Positions 48,956-58,362 are shown, counted from the first letter of the stretch. The stretch: DNA of 64,000 bases from Streptomyces sp. CB02980 (GCF_014451325.2 NZ_JACSCH020000014.1:183072-247071), one strand, 5' to 3'. The notes: generated by a model not told the origin, from the sequence alone. Program-made: numbers and translations.

Positions 48956-49556
48956 GCGCCACGACAGTTTCGCGACCACCGCGTTCCCCACCGCGCTCAA
49001 GATCCTGGTGGCGGGCGGCTTCGGAGTGGGCAAGACGACGCTCGTGGGCGCGGTCAGCGAGATCGAACCGCTGAGCACCGAAGAACTGCTGACCGCGGTC
49101 AGCGTCGCGACCGACAGCCTGGAGGGCGTGGAGTCCAAGACCACGACCACCGTGGCCCTGGACTTCGGCCGCATCACCCTCGACGACCGTCATGTCCTCT
49201 ACCTCTTCGGCACCCCAGGCCAGGAACGCTTCTGGTTCATGTGGGACGAACTCTCCGAGGGTGCGCTCGGGGCGGTCGTCCTGGCCGACACCCGTCGGCT
49301 CCAGGAGTGCTTCGCCGCCGTGGACTTCTTCGAACGGCGGGGCCTCCGGTTCGTCGTGGCGGTCAACGAGTTCGACGGCTCCTTCCGCTACGAGCCGGAC
49401 GAGGTACGGACCGCGCTCGACCTCAAGCCGGAGGTGCCGGTCGTCCTCTGCGACGCCCGGATCTCCAGCTCGGGCATCCGCACTCTGCTGACCCTCGTCC
49501 AGCATCTGCTCACCCATACCCCGGCCGCCGTGCCGAGCTACGGAGCCACGTCTTGA
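48933..49556 (+). CDS. cvnD: conservon CvnD-like small GTPase
   Basis: The 207-residue ATP/GTP-binding protein has a P-loop VAGGFGVGKTTLV, switch-II-like FGTPGQERFWFMW and a guanine-specificity motif VAVNEFDG (NxxD variant). CvnD proteins are Ras/MglA-like GTPases that form the switch of the conservon complex. ATG 48933 lies within cvnC. The stop overlaps the TTG start of the GAF gene (TTGA at 49553). Confidence 0.94.
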   Translation: MAYDNGSERHDSFATTAFPTALKILVAGGFGVGKTTLVGAVSEIEPLSTEELLTAVSVATDSLEGVESKTTTTVALDFGRITLDDRHVLYLFGTPGQERFWFMWDELSEGALGAVVLADTRRLQECFAAVDFFERRGLRFVVAVNEFDGSFRYEPDEVRTALDLKPEVPVVLCDARISSSGIRTLLTLVQHLLTHTPAAVPSYGATS

Positions 49557-50137
49557 CGTACGACCCCACCGGTCACCTCCTGCTGACCCCCATCGACAAG
49601 GACGCGCCGGCCCGTGTGCGGCGGCTGCGCGAACTCGGTCTAGGGGAGCGGCCGGAGCCGGCGTTCGACGAGTTCGCCCACCGGCTCGCGGACGTGACCG
49701 GAGTCCCGTTCTCGATGGTCAACTTCATCGACGAGAACCGGCAGTTCTTCGCCGGTCTGCACACCCCCGAGGGCACCCACTGGGGCACCCACTCGGGCGG
49801 CGGCCTGGGCGCTGCCGTCGCGGGCGCCGCCGGCGTCGGCCGCTTCATGGCCCGCGACCACGGCTACTGCCCGCACGTCGTGGTGCGCCGCAAGGCGCTC
49901 GTCCTGGAGGACGTCTGCGACTACCCGCGCTTCGCGGGGAACCCGGTCGTGGACGAGATCGGCATCCGCTCCTACATGGGGGCGCCGCTGATGGACCGCA
50001 CCGGTGTCGCGCTCGGCACCATCTGCGTGGTCGACACCGACGTCCGGCCGTGGGGGCGCGCCGGGCTCGAGACGATCAAGGCGATGGCGGCGGAGCTGAT
50101 GGAGCAGATCGACCGTCGCGAGGGCGGCATGCTCTGA
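49553..50137 (+). CDS. GAF domain protein of the conservon (CvnE position)
   Basis: The 194-residue protein is one GAF domain: FDEFAHRLADVTGVPFSMVNFIDENRQFFAGLHTP, ALVLEDVCDYPRFAGNPVVDEIGIRSYMGAPLMDRTGVALGTICVVDTDVRPW. It occupies the fifth conservon position, where some conservons carry a cytochrome P450. It may sense a small ligand or redox state, and the Cys in GYCPH could be a ligand. TTG 49553 overlaps the cvnD stop. The next feature is the tRNA gene 161 bp away. Confidence 0.85.
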   Translation: MTYDPTGHLLLTPIDKDAPARVRRLRELGLGERPEPAFDEFAHRLADVTGVPFSMVNFIDENRQFFAGLHTPEGTHWGTHSGGGLGAAVAGAAGVGRFMARDHGYCPHVVVRRKALVLEDVCDYPRFAGNPVVDEIGIRSYMGAPLMDRTGVALGTICVVDTDVRPWGRAGLETIKAMAAELMEQIDRREGGML

Positions 50138-50298
50138 CCGTCACGACGTCGGCGGAGAGGCGCGTCACGGAGAGTGAGTGGTGCGCTTCTCGTGTGCGGC
50201 GTCTCCGGGGGCCGGGAAAGGGTTCGTGACCACCAGGGAAAGTGCGGTATTGTTCTCATGCGCGTCCAGCCGGGGGAAACCCCAGGTCAGACGGGCAG

Positions 50299-50372
<74 letters not shown>

Positions 50373-50387
50373 CTTTTCGAAGTCGTA

Positions 50388-50436
50388 GATCAGGGGCCGT
50401 TTCAGAGCAATCTGAAACGGCCCCTTGATCGTTTTT
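50388..50436 (+). terminator. Rho-independent terminator of the tRNA-Pro gene
   Basis: A 14-bp perfect stem (GGGGCCGTTTCAGA with its complement) around a GCAA tetraloop, extended outward by GATC/GATC with one bulge, is followed by TTTTT at 50432-50436. This is a textbook U-tract terminator, unlike the tract-less hairpins elsewhere in this window. Confidence 0.93.
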
Positions 50437-50517
50437 GGGGGCCACTCGGGGATCAACTCGATGTGACCTGGCTCACGGGAACACCGGGGCGGGCCGGTCC
50501 AGTGCAGATCATGAACG

Positions 50518-51225
50518 TCAACTCGATGCACTCTCCCTCGTCCGTCCCGTCCCTTCCGCCCGACCCCGCCCGGGGCGTGCTGACGCCGGGCCCCCACGGC
50601 CGCCGGGGACGAGGCCGAGGGCGCCGACGGCCAGAGCCCAGAGCAGGAGCGGGAACGCGGCGACCCGCTCCATGCCGCCCATGCCCAGGCCCAGGTAGTG
50701 GCGGGAGAGGAACAGCCCGAGAGCCGTGATCGCCGTGATCCCCAGCAGGGCGGTGGCCCGTCGCAGCGGGGGCCGGACTCGATGCGCCAGGCCTGATCCG
50801 GCCAGGGCGAGGCCGATATTGCCCCCGGCCATGACGAGGAGGGCGCCCAGGACGTGCAGGTTCTCGTCGACGTCGGCGGGAGCCAGGCCGGCCAGGACGA
50901 ACCCCGTGCCGGCGCCGGCCAGGAGCAGCCGGGCGAGGGTGGCGGCCGGCCCCTTGCGCCACAGGGCGTCGCCGGTCAGGACGGCACCGACGACGAGCAG
51001 CACTCCCAGGACGATGAACGAGCCGTTCATCAGGCCGTGCTCCGGGGAGCAGACGTACCGCGGTTCGGGGGCTGCCTGCAGCGCGCAACGGGCGTTCCCC
51101 AGGTCGCTGATGTTGTTCTGTGCCCAGCTGTACGGTCTCGCCCAGGCCGACTCGGCGATCCCGTGGATCACGAAGAACTGCACCACGCCGACGATCCATG
51201 CCGCGTAACCGATCCGGACCTTCAT
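50518..51225 (-). CDS. DUF998 family membrane protein
   Basis: The 235-residue protein has about six to seven membrane helices (IGYAAWIVGVVQFFVIHGIA, FIVLGVLLVVGAVLTGDALW, LARLLLAGAGTGFVLAGLAP, LHVLGALLVMAGGNIGLALAGSG, ATALLGITAITALGLFLS). The first extracellular loop contains YSWAQNNISDLGN, a hallmark of DUF998. The function is unknown. The C-terminal 30 residues are Gly/Arg-rich. ATG 51225 has GGGGAGGGCGGACGG upstream. It is divergent from the amidohydrolase gene. Confidence 0.82.
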   Translation of the reverse strand: MKVRIGYAAWIVGVVQFFVIHGIAESAWARPYSWAQNNISDLGNARCALQAAPEPRYVCSPEHGLMNGSFIVLGVLLVVGAVLTGDALWRKGPAATLARLLLAGAGTGFVLAGLAPADVDENLHVLGALLVMAGGNIGLALAGSGLAHRVRPPLRRATALLGITAITALGLFLSRHYLGLGMGGMERVAAFPLLLWALAVGALGLVPGGRGGPASARPGRGRAEGTGRTRESASS

Positions 51226-51483
51226 CCGTCCGCCCTCCCCCGTGTGAACCCGTACGGGCAGTCGATCACGAGGCGCCGGACCGGGGCACTCCGACGAACC
51301 CCCTGGCGCGGGGTGGGGTCCGCCCCACCCCCCGCTCTCCGTCCCGGCATTCGGCCATCGCTCCGGATCGCCGGACGGCGTATCGGTGGGATGACCGATG
51401 TGCCGGGCGCACGGGCGCGGACATAGTCCTCGGGAGATCGTTTGCGGGTGCCGCCGTGCGCCCGGTGTGTGAAAGGACCCTCT

Positions 51484-53196
51484 GTGGACACGTATGCGGA
51501 CCTGGTGTTTCTCGACGGCCGGGTGGTCACGGTCGACGCGGAGTTCTCCGTCGCCTCGGCCCTGGCGGTGACCGGCGGGATCATCAGCGCCGTCGGCGGG
51601 CGGGACGACGTGGCGCCGCTCGTCGGACCCGACACCCGCGTCGTCGACCTGCGGGGGGCGACGCTGCTTCCCGGGATCAACGATTCCCATCTGCACGGAT
51701 GCGCCTTCGGCATGGCGACGCCGCCGCTCTCCCTCGATGTCGCCCACCCCGCCGTCTCCTCCCTCACCGACGTGGCCGACGTGGTCCGGGAGACCGTCGG
51801 GCGGGTGCCGGGCGGGCAGTGGATCACGGGGCACGGCTGGGACACCGGCTACCTCGACGAGTGCGTCGCCGATCCGTCGCGGCAGCCCTCGCTCCACGAC
51901 CTCGACGCCGTGAGCCCGGACCACCCCGTCGTCCTGTACTCCTTCTCCGGCCACGCCACCTGGGTCAACTCCAAGGCACTGGAGCTCATGGGGATCGACC
52001 GGCACACCGTGGCGCCGCCCGGCGGGGCCATCGTCGTGGACGAGGCCGGCGAGCCGACCGGACTGCTCCACGAGGGCGCCCAGGCCCTCGTCCAGAACGC
52101 GCTGCCCGCACTCGACCGGCAGGAGCGGACCGACGCGATCAGGTCGACCCTCGCCACACTCGCCCGGCTCGGCGTGACCAGCTACACCGAGCCCGGCCTC
52201 GGCCCCGGCGGCGACGGCATCATGCGGGGCGCGCTCGGCGGGGAGACCCTCGACGTCTACCGGCGCCTGCACGCCGACGGCGAACTGACCGCCCGCGTCG
52301 GCGTCCTCCTCCTGCCCACCGGAATGGCCGGCACCGCAGAGGAGTTCGTCCGCACTCTCACCGCCCTCGCCGACACCGGAGCCTCCGGTGACGCCGATCC
52401 GCGGCTCCTCGCGGTGCACGGCGTCAAGATCTTCGGCGACGGCATCGTCCCCAACAAGACGGCCTGGATGCACGAGCCGTACGTCGGCGGCGGCTGCGGC
52501 TCCCTCTGCGTCGGCGGCGAGACGGACGACGAGCGGACCGCCGAGATCGGGGCGATGATCCGGCACGCCCACGCCGCCGGGTACCAGCTGGGCGTCCACG
52601 TCACCGGCGACCGGGCCGGCGACACCGTCGCGGAAGCCTTCGCGGCGGCCGTGACCGAGCACCCGCGGGCCGACGCCCGCCACTACGTCATCCACGGCGA
52701 CTTCCTCACCGCGCACAGCATGAAGCTCCTCGCCGCGCACGACTTCGGCGTCAACATGAACCCCACCATCAAGTGGACCGTGGCCGACATGGAGGAGGAG
52801 TTCGTCGGCACCGGACGTGCCGCGTACGCCTGGCCCTACCGCGACGCCCTCGACGCCGGTGTACGGGTCGCGAGCGGGTCCGACGCCCCCGTCACGTACC
52901 CGGACTGGCGCCAGGGCGTCGCCACCATGATGCTGCGCGAGTCGAAGGCCACCGGCCGCGTCAGTGGTCCCGAGCAGTGCATCGGCCTGGCCGAGGCGAT
53001 CCGTACGTACACGATCGACGCGGCCTGGCAGGACTTCGCCGACGACTGGAAGGGCTCCCTGGAGCCGGGCAAGGTCGCCGACCTGTGCGTGCTCGACGGT
53101 GACCTGCTCACCGCCGACCCCCACGACATCCCGGAGTTGCCCGTCCTCCTCACCGTCATGGACGGGCGCGTCGTGCACGACACGCTGCGCGATTGA
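51484..53196 (+). CDS. amidohydrolase family protein (YtcJ-like)
   Basis: The 570-residue amidohydrolase of the metal-dependent hydrolase superfamily has the N-terminal beta-sandwich and metal motif LLPGINDSHLHG (HxH), ITGHGWDTGYLDE, LGVHVTGDRAG, HYVIHGDFL and the Asp in RVASGSDAPVTYPDW. The C-terminal GSLEPGKVADLCVLDGDLL is typical of the superfamily. YtcJ/Amidohydro_3 members act on diverse amides; the substrate is unknown. GTG 51484 has AAAGGACCCTCT upstream, while a longer start at 51442 has none. A LuxR-type regulator follows 31 bp downstream and may be co-transcribed. Confidence 0.9.
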   Translation: MDTYADLVFLDGRVVTVDAEFSVASALAVTGGIISAVGGRDDVAPLVGPDTRVVDLRGATLLPGINDSHLHGCAFGMATPPLSLDVAHPAVSSLTDVADVVRETVGRVPGGQWITGHGWDTGYLDECVADPSRQPSLHDLDAVSPDHPVVLYSFSGHATWVNSKALELMGIDRHTVAPPGGAIVVDEAGEPTGLLHEGAQALVQNALPALDRQERTDAIRSTLATLARLGVTSYTEPGLGPGGDGIMRGALGGETLDVYRRLHADGELTARVGVLLLPTGMAGTAEEFVRTLTALADTGASGDADPRLLAVHGVKIFGDGIVPNKTAWMHEPYVGGGCGSLCVGGETDDERTAEIGAMIRHAHAAGYQLGVHVTGDRAGDTVAEAFAAAVTEHPRADARHYVIHGDFLTAHSMKLLAAHDFGVNMNPTIKWTVADMEEEFVGTGRAAYAWPYRDALDAGVRVASGSDAPVTYPDWRQGVATMMLRESKATGRVSGPEQCIGLAEAIRTYTIDAAWQDFADDWKGSLEPGKVADLCVLDGDLLTADPHDIPELPVLLTVMDGRVVHDTLRD

Positions 53197-53227
53197 CGTA
53201 TTCCGGGCAGGTGATCATCCTGGGGGG

Positions 53228-54004
53228 ATGGCAGCGGAGCGGAGCACGGCGGACATCCTGGACGCGGCCGTCCACGTCCGTGAGGCCGCCAGGCGCGCCA
53301 CGACCGGTGCTACCGGCGTCGACGGGGTCCTGGCGGCGCTGTCCGAGGTGATGGCGTACGACCACGCCTCCCTGGCCCGGTGGGATCCGCTGCGCGGCTG
53401 CCACACCACCCTGGCCGGGAGCTACCCCGACGACGCCACGGCCTACATCGAGACCCGCCTCCACCACGACCCGGTGTTCCCCGTGCTCCGCGGCCCGGAC
53501 CGGGGCGGGCTCTGGCTCAAGGACGTCCCCCGGCAGCTCCTCGCGGCGTCGCCGGGGTTCCAGGAGGTGCTGAGCCCCCTCGGGATCGAGGACGGCGTGG
53601 CCCAGTGCCTCTTCGCCGCCGACGGCCGGTACGTCGGCATGCTGAACGTCAGCACCCGCGCGCCGCTGCGCACCACCGACCCGGCGCGCGCCGTGGTCAC
53701 CCTGCTCACCGAGGCCCTGTCCGCGGCCGTCGACCCCCGCGCGTGCCCGCCGCCCGAGGAGGTCGCCACCGCCCCCGACCCCGCCAGGGGCGCCCGGCGG
53801 CCGGGCGGGCTCTCGCCGCGGGAGCTCCAGGTGCTCGCCGAGCTGACCGCCGGCCGCACCAACCGGGAGATCGCCGAACGGCTGTACATCACCCCGCGCA
53901 CCGTGGGTACGCACATCGAGCACATTCTCGCCAAGCTCGATCTCCCCAATCGCGCGGCCGCCGCCGCCCGGGCCGCCGCATGGGGAATCGAACCCTCGTA
54001 CTGA
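53228..54004 (+). CDS. LuxR family transcriptional regulator
   Basis: The 258-residue protein has an N-terminal GAF-like/autoinducer-binding-like sensor region (ADILDAAVHVREAARRATTGATGVDGVLAALSEVMAYDHASLARWD and GVAQCLFAADGRYVGMLNVS) and a C-terminal GerE/LuxR helix-turn-helix (LSPRELQVLAELTAGRTNREIAERLYITPRTVGTHIEHILAKLDL). ATG 53228 has TGGGGGG upstream. It is just downstream of the amidohydrolase and may regulate it. Confidence 0.88.
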   Translation: MAAERSTADILDAAVHVREAARRATTGATGVDGVLAALSEVMAYDHASLARWDPLRGCHTTLAGSYPDDATAYIETRLHHDPVFPVLRGPDRGGLWLKDVPRQLLAASPGFQEVLSPLGIEDGVAQCLFAADGRYVGMLNVSTRAPLRTTDPARAVVTLLTEALSAAVDPRACPPPEEVATAPDPARGARRPGGLSPRELQVLAELTAGRTNREIAERLYITPRTVGTHIEHILAKLDLPNRAAAAARAAAWGIEPSY

Positions 54005-54116
54005 CAAGGACCCCCGCGAGCAGGGGACTTCCCACCTCCCGGCTCGTCGTCCGGTCGTGTGCGGGCCCGCATGTGTGTCGCCCCCCGAGGCGTTCGCCGT
54101 TCGGGGCAGGGCGTGT

Positions 54117-54794
54117 TCAGCGGCCTGCCGGGCGGACGAGGCCGATGTCGAACGCGAAGACGGCCGCCTGGGTGCGGTCGCGCAGCCCCAGCTTGACGAG
54201 GATGCGGCTCACATGGGTCTTGACGGTCTGTTCGGCCACGACGAGACGGGTCGCTATCTCCGCGTTCGACAGGCCCTGGGCGACGAGGGTCAGGACCTCG
54301 GTCTCCCGCTCCGTCAGCGCCCCCACGCGTTCCTTGAGGGGGCTGCGCGGCGTGACACTGAGCCGGGAGAACTCCGCGATCAGGCGTTTGGTGAGGTCAG
54401 GGGCGAGCAGGGCGTCACCCCGCGCCACCACTCTCACGGCCTCGGCGAGTTCGTCGGCGGAGGCGTCCTTCAGCAGGAACCCCGAGGCGCCGGCCCGCAG
54501 GGCCTCGTAGACGTACTCGTCGAGGTCGAAGGTGGTCAGGACGAGGACCTTCACGGTCGAGCCGGCGGCCGCGGTGAGGATGCGGGTGGCCTCGATGCCG
54601 CCGGTTCCGGGCATGCGGATGTCCATCAGGACGACGTCGGGCGAGAGTTCCGCGACCTTGGCCACCGCGTCGGCGCCGTCCACGGCCTGACCGACGACCT
54701 CGATGCCGGGTTCGGCGTTGAGCAGCACCGTGAACCCCTGTCTGACCATCATCTGGTCGTCCGCGATGAGGACGCGGATGGTGCCGCCGGTCAT
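54117..54794 (-). CDS. NarL-family response regulator
   Basis: The 225-residue protein has a receiver domain (IRVLIADDQMMVRQGFTVLL, phosphoacceptor Asp in DVVLMDIRMPG, Lys in GFLLKDASADEL) and a C-terminal LuxR helix-turn-helix (LTERETEVLTLVAQGLSNAEIATRLVVAEQTVKTHVSRILVKL). ATG 54794 overlaps the histidine kinase stop (ATGA), so the pair is co-translated. It is the last gene of a four-gene minus-strand operon. The converging LuxR gene ends 112 bp away. Confidence 0.94.
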   Translation of the reverse strand: MTGGTIRVLIADDQMMVRQGFTVLLNAEPGIEVVGQAVDGADAVAKVAELSPDVVLMDIRMPGTGGIEATRILTAAAGSTVKVLVLTTFDLDEYVYEALRAGASGFLLKDASADELAEAVRVVARGDALLAPDLTKRLIAEFSRLSVTPRSPLKERVGALTERETEVLTLVAQGLSNAEIATRLVVAEQTVKTHVSRILVKLGLRDRTQAAVFAFDIGLVRPAGR

Positions 54795-56086
54795 GTGCCG
54801 TCCTTGGGGGTGTCGAGGGGCAGGGTGGCGGTCACCTCGTAGCCGCCGTCCGTGGTCGGCCCGGCGACCAGCTCGCCGCCCAGCATGGCGGTGCGTTCCC
54901 GCATGCCGAGCAGGCCGTGGCCGAGTCCCGGCGACAGCGGGAGGGTGGTGGGGTCGACGGGGCGCGGGGCCGGGGCGTTGGCGATCCGGAGGGTGAGTCC
55001 GGTGGTCAGGTAGCCGGTCTCCACCCGCACCGGGGCTCCGGGCGCGTGCCGCATCGCGTTGCTGAGCGCCTCCTGGACGATGCGGTACGCGGACAGCTCG
55101 ACGCCCGGCGAGAGCCGGCGGCGTTCTCCGCTGGTGGCGGTGTCGACGGACAGGCCGGCGGCCCGGACGTTGTCGAGCAGCTCGTCGAGCCGGTCCAGGG
55201 TGGGTTGCGGGGCGTGCCGCAGGGAGTCGGCCGCCGGGTCCTCCGCACGCAGGACGCCGAGGACGCGGCGCAGTTCGGTCAGCGCCTCGACGGCGTTCTG
55301 GCGGATGCCCGCCAGGTTCTCCCGCAGTTCCGCGGAGGGGTTCTCGACGAGGTGCGGGGCCACCTGTGCCTGGATGGAGATCACGGACATGTGGTGGGCG
55401 ACGACGTCGTGGAGTTCACGGGCGATCCGTCCGCGCTCCTCCAGGACGGTGCGCATGGCCCGCTCCTCGGCGGTGAGGACCTCTTGTTCGACCAGTCTGT
55501 TCCGGGCCACCCGGCTCAACCGCAGGGAGGCGCCGACGACCGCCGCGATCGAGAAGGCGAGCGTGCCGGCGGCCAGCTCCTCGTTGTGGACGATGCCCGA
55601 GGGCGCGGCCACGCTGCCGAGGCCGGAGAGCACGGTGAGCAGGAGCGTGGCGGCGGTGACGAGTGGGGGGACCCGCAGCGCGAGGAGCAACACCACGAAG
55701 GTGTGCACGACGATGCCCCAGATGCTCCAGGGCCAGAGCAGGTCGGGCCCGACGGTCGCGTCGGCGATCTCGGCGGTCAGGACCAGGCTGAGCGTGGACA
55801 GCCACCAGGCCGGCACCGGTCGGCTCAGGGCGAGGACGAGGGCGGCGGCCTGGAGGACCACGAGGAGTTCGACCGGGGCGGTGAGGACGGTCATCGCCTC
55901 GCCGTACTCGGCCATCTTGGCGAAGCCAGCGAAGACGGCGAGCAGCACGAGGTGTCCGTGCGGAAGCCAGCCGAACCAGGTCTGACGGGGCAATGGGTCG
56001 CGGGCCGTCGTCCACAAGCCGCGGCGCAGTGTGCTCGGCACCCTGCGCAGGGCGGCGCCCAGCGCCCGCCCGTAACCGTCCCCCAC
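54791..56086 (-). CDS. sensor histidine kinase (DesK/NarX-type)
   Basis: The roughly 431-residue kinase has about five to six membrane helices in residues 35-190 and the HisKA_3 motif RIARELHDVVAHHMSVISIQAQ, with the phospho-accepting His. The HATPase domain has AYRIVQEALSNAMRHAPGAP and LGHGLLGMRERTAMLGG. It phosphorylates the adjacent response regulator; the stimulus is unknown. I chose GTG 56086 with AAGGGGGAACGG upstream; an in-frame GTG 56122 overlapping the acyltransferase stop by 8 bp is the alternative. Confidence 0.9.
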   Translation of the reverse strand: MGDGYGRALGAALRRVPSTLRRGLWTTARDPLPRQTWFGWLPHGHLVLLAVFAGFAKMAEYGEAMTVLTAPVELLVVLQAAALVLALSRPVPAWWLSTLSLVLTAEIADATVGPDLLWPWSIWGIVVHTFVVLLLALRVPPLVTAATLLLTVLSGLGSVAAPSGIVHNEELAAGTLAFSIAAVVGASLRLSRVARNRLVEQEVLTAEERAMRTVLEERGRIARELHDVVAHHMSVISIQAQVAPHLVENPSAELRENLAGIRQNAVEALTELRRVLGVLRAEDPAADSLRHAPQPTLDRLDELLDNVRAAGLSVDTATSGERRRLSPGVELSAYRIVQEALSNAMRHAPGAPVRVETGYLTTGLTLRIANAPAPRPVDPTTLPLSPGLGHGLLGMRERTAMLGGELVAGPTTDGGYEVTATLPLDTPKDGT

Positions 56087-56114
56087 CCGTTCCCCCTTGT
56101 CGGTCAGGTCCACC

Positions 56115-57281
56115 CTATGCACGCTGTACCTGCTTCCTCGCGGCGGGTCGCCCCGCCCGGGACGGACGGCGGCCGCCCGTTTCGTACGTACGGAAGACGG
56201 CGACGCACGCGAGCAGCGCGAGCCCGAACACGGGCAGCCAGGCGAGCCGTGCGAGGACCCAGCCGTATCCGTCGGGGAGGGTGTGCAGGCCGGTCAGCGG
56301 GCCGTGCCCGGTCGGCCCGGCGACGAGGAGGCCCAGCACGGTGACGGCCATCATCGCGGTCTGGTGCCACAGGAAGACCGTCATGGCACCGAGGTTGAGG
56401 AGGGCCACGGGCGCCCAGGCGGCGGGCCGGCTCAGGGTCCGGCGCAGCGGGCCGACGAGCAGGAACGCCGCGCCGCACTGGGCGATGCCGAAGGTGACGG
56501 CGGCGAGCGTGGGCGGGTTGAGGTTGGAGACGGCAGCGCCGGGCACGCCGACCATGGACGCCGGATAGCCGGCGAGGGCGACGAGGAGGACGGTGGCCGG
56601 CGCGCCCGTGATCAGCAGGGTCCATCCGGCGGGCCGTTCCCTGATGCCGTGCCGGGCCCACAGGGCGCCGAGGCAGTACGGAACGAGCCAGCCGGCCGCC
56701 ACGTTCGTCCAGCCGAGCCAGTCGGGTCCGCCGAGGCCGAAGCGGACCACGTCGACGTGCAGGACGACGGCGAGCGGCCACAGCGGGTGCACCTTGGCGA
56801 CCAGCGGGGTCGCCGCCGTGAGGGCGGCGAAGACCAGCAGGAACCAGAGCGGGGAGAGGACGAGCCTGCCGAGCGTGTGCACGGTCTGCCAGGGCACCCC
56901 GCCCAGGATCATCGCGAGCGCGGTGGCGGCCCACACGGCGAGGACGACGGCCAGGGGCCGGAACAGCCGGCCGAGGCGCGCGGTCAGCCAGTCGCGGTAG
57001 GACGTGCCTCGGGCGAGGGCGGCGGTGTGGCTTCCGGCGGCGGCCCGCCCGCCGACCAGGAAGAAGACGGCGAGCGTCTGGAACGCCCAGGAGACCGGGG
57101 TGAACTCGGGCAGTCGGTTCAGAGGGCTGACGGCCCGTAGGGTGCCGCTGTCGGTGGTCAGGGCGGTGACGAGCCAGTGTCCGAGGACCACGCCGAGGAT
57201 GGCGAGGGCGCGCAGGGCGTCGAGGGCGCGGTCGCGGCCGGGCGGGGTGGCGGCGTCGATCCGCCGGGCGAGGTCACGCAT
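56115..57281 (-). CDS. membrane acyltransferase family protein (acyltransferase 3)
   Basis: The 388-residue protein has about ten membrane helices. The family start is RALDALRALAILGVVLGHWLVTALTT (with the catalytic-type His in GHW), followed by FFLVGGRAAAGSHTAA (R/G-rich loop) and LWFLLVFAALTAATPLV. Such enzymes acylate surface sugars or antibiotics. It overlaps the alpha/beta hydrolase gene by 8 bp and precedes the histidine kinase by 28 bp, so hydrolase, acyltransferase and two-component genes form one operon, perhaps an envelope-modification module with its own sensor. Confidence 0.87.
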   Translation of the reverse strand: MRDLARRIDAATPPGRDRALDALRALAILGVVLGHWLVTALTTDSGTLRAVSPLNRLPEFTPVSWAFQTLAVFFLVGGRAAAGSHTAALARGTSYRDWLTARLGRLFRPLAVVLAVWAATALAMILGGVPWQTVHTLGRLVLSPLWFLLVFAALTAATPLVAKVHPLWPLAVVLHVDVVRFGLGGPDWLGWTNVAAGWLVPYCLGALWARHGIRERPAGWTLLITGAPATVLLVALAGYPASMVGVPGAAVSNLNPPTLAAVTFGIAQCGAAFLLVGPLRRTLSRPAAWAPVALLNLGAMTVFLWHQTAMMAVTVLGLLVAGPTGHGPLTGLHTLPDGYGWVLARLAWLPVFGLALLACVAVFRTYETGGRRPSRAGRPAARKQVQRA

Positions 57282-58227
57282 CGGCCGGATCCCGTCCCGC
57301 GACGATCCGGGCCATGTTCCGCAGGGGTACGGAGCCGGGGCGGAGATAGTCGCTGTGGCCGCCCGTGCCGGCGTCGAAGACCCGGGCGCCGAATTCCGGG
57401 GCGACGGGGTCGGTGCCGAAGCCGAGTTCGCCGAAGGCCAGGGAGGCGCGGACGTGGGGGACATGCGCGATCCAGTCGTCGGTGCCGCGGCCGGCCCAGA
57501 CGGTGGCGGTGGTGTCGAGGTCGGCGGCACGGTCGGCGCCGGTGCCGGGGCTGCCGTAGAGCACGAGGTCGGCGACGGGGAGGCGGTCGGCGGCCTCGGC
57601 GCAGACGACGGAGCCGTACGAGTGGCACAGCAGCGTCAGGCGCGCCCGCGGTGCGGCGGTGGCCAGTTCACGCACGAAGGAGGCGAGGAGCGGGGCGGCC
57701 TCCTCGGCGCGACCGGAGGTCGTCGCGGCGGCGCTGAGGGTGGCGGGGGTGCGGTAGCCGAGCCAGGCGAGGACGGCCGTCCCGCGGCCCAGTTCGCGCT
57801 GCAGCGCGGCGGCTCCGGACCGGAAGCGGTGGCTGTCGAGCCGGGTGTCCGAGCCGGGCACGAGGACGGCTATCCGGGTGGCGCCCACGAGGTCGCCGAA
57901 CACCTCGGCGCTGCGGCCGCCGTCTCGGCCGTCGAAGGAGAGGAGTCGGTGGTCCTCCCCGGCCATGGCCCGCAGGGTGGCGGCGCGTCCGTGGTCGCCG
58001 TGGGCCTCGGCCATGGCCTCGGCGGCCCGGACGGCGGAGCGGTTGGCGGCGTACCGCGCGGCGAGTTCGCCGGGCGCGGCGAGCGACAGGGGAGCGAGCG
58101 GGGCGGGGACGGGCGCGGGCACGGCGGCCGGGCCGGCCGCACCGACGGTGGGCACCGCCACCGAGGCGGCGACGAGGGCGGCGAGCAGGGGGCGGCGCAG
58201 GCGGCGGCTGCGCGGGTGGGACGCCAT
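57274..58227 (-). CDS. secreted alpha/beta hydrolase (DUF1023-like)
   Basis: The 317-residue preprotein has a signal peptide (RSRRLRRPLLAALVAASVAVPTVGAAG). The mature protein contains the alpha/beta-hydrolase nucleophile elbow LLCHSYGSVVC (GxSxG variant CHSYGS), LVLYGSPGTGADRAADLD, VPGSDTRL and a C-terminal His in GTGGHSDYLRPGSVP. DUF1023 enzymes are often linked to cell-surface lipids. ATG 58227 is first in the operon with the acyltransferase and two-component genes. A GTG/ATG alternative is not needed. Confidence 0.87.
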   Translation of the reverse strand: MASHPRSRRLRRPLLAALVAASVAVPTVGAAGPAAVPAPVPAPLAPLSLAAPGELAARYAANRSAVRAAEAMAEAHGDHGRAATLRAMAGEDHRLLSFDGRDGGRSAEVFGDLVGATRIAVLVPGSDTRLDSHRFRSGAAALQRELGRGTAVLAWLGYRTPATLSAAATTSGRAEEAAPLLASFVRELATAAPRARLTLLCHSYGSVVCAEAADRLPVADLVLYGSPGTGADRAADLDTTATVWAGRGTDDWIAHVPHVRASLAFGELGFGTDPVAPEFGARVFDAGTGGHSDYLRPGSVPLRNMARIVAGRDPADA

Positions 58228-58362
58228 GGCGTGGTCCTTCCGTACCGGGGTGTTTCTCGAATCCGGTGCCGAACCTATGGATCACGCGCGGTAATCGACG
58301 TCCCGCCAGGGGGGACACCTGCCGCGTAGCTCTGGAGTACTACGGGTACGGGGCCGTCACGG

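Noticed and set aside
50518..53178. An 886-codon minus-strand frame covering the amidohydrolase
   Set aside because: Only the DUF998 part (50518-51225) is real. The remainder is antisense to an amidohydrolase with all metal motifs.
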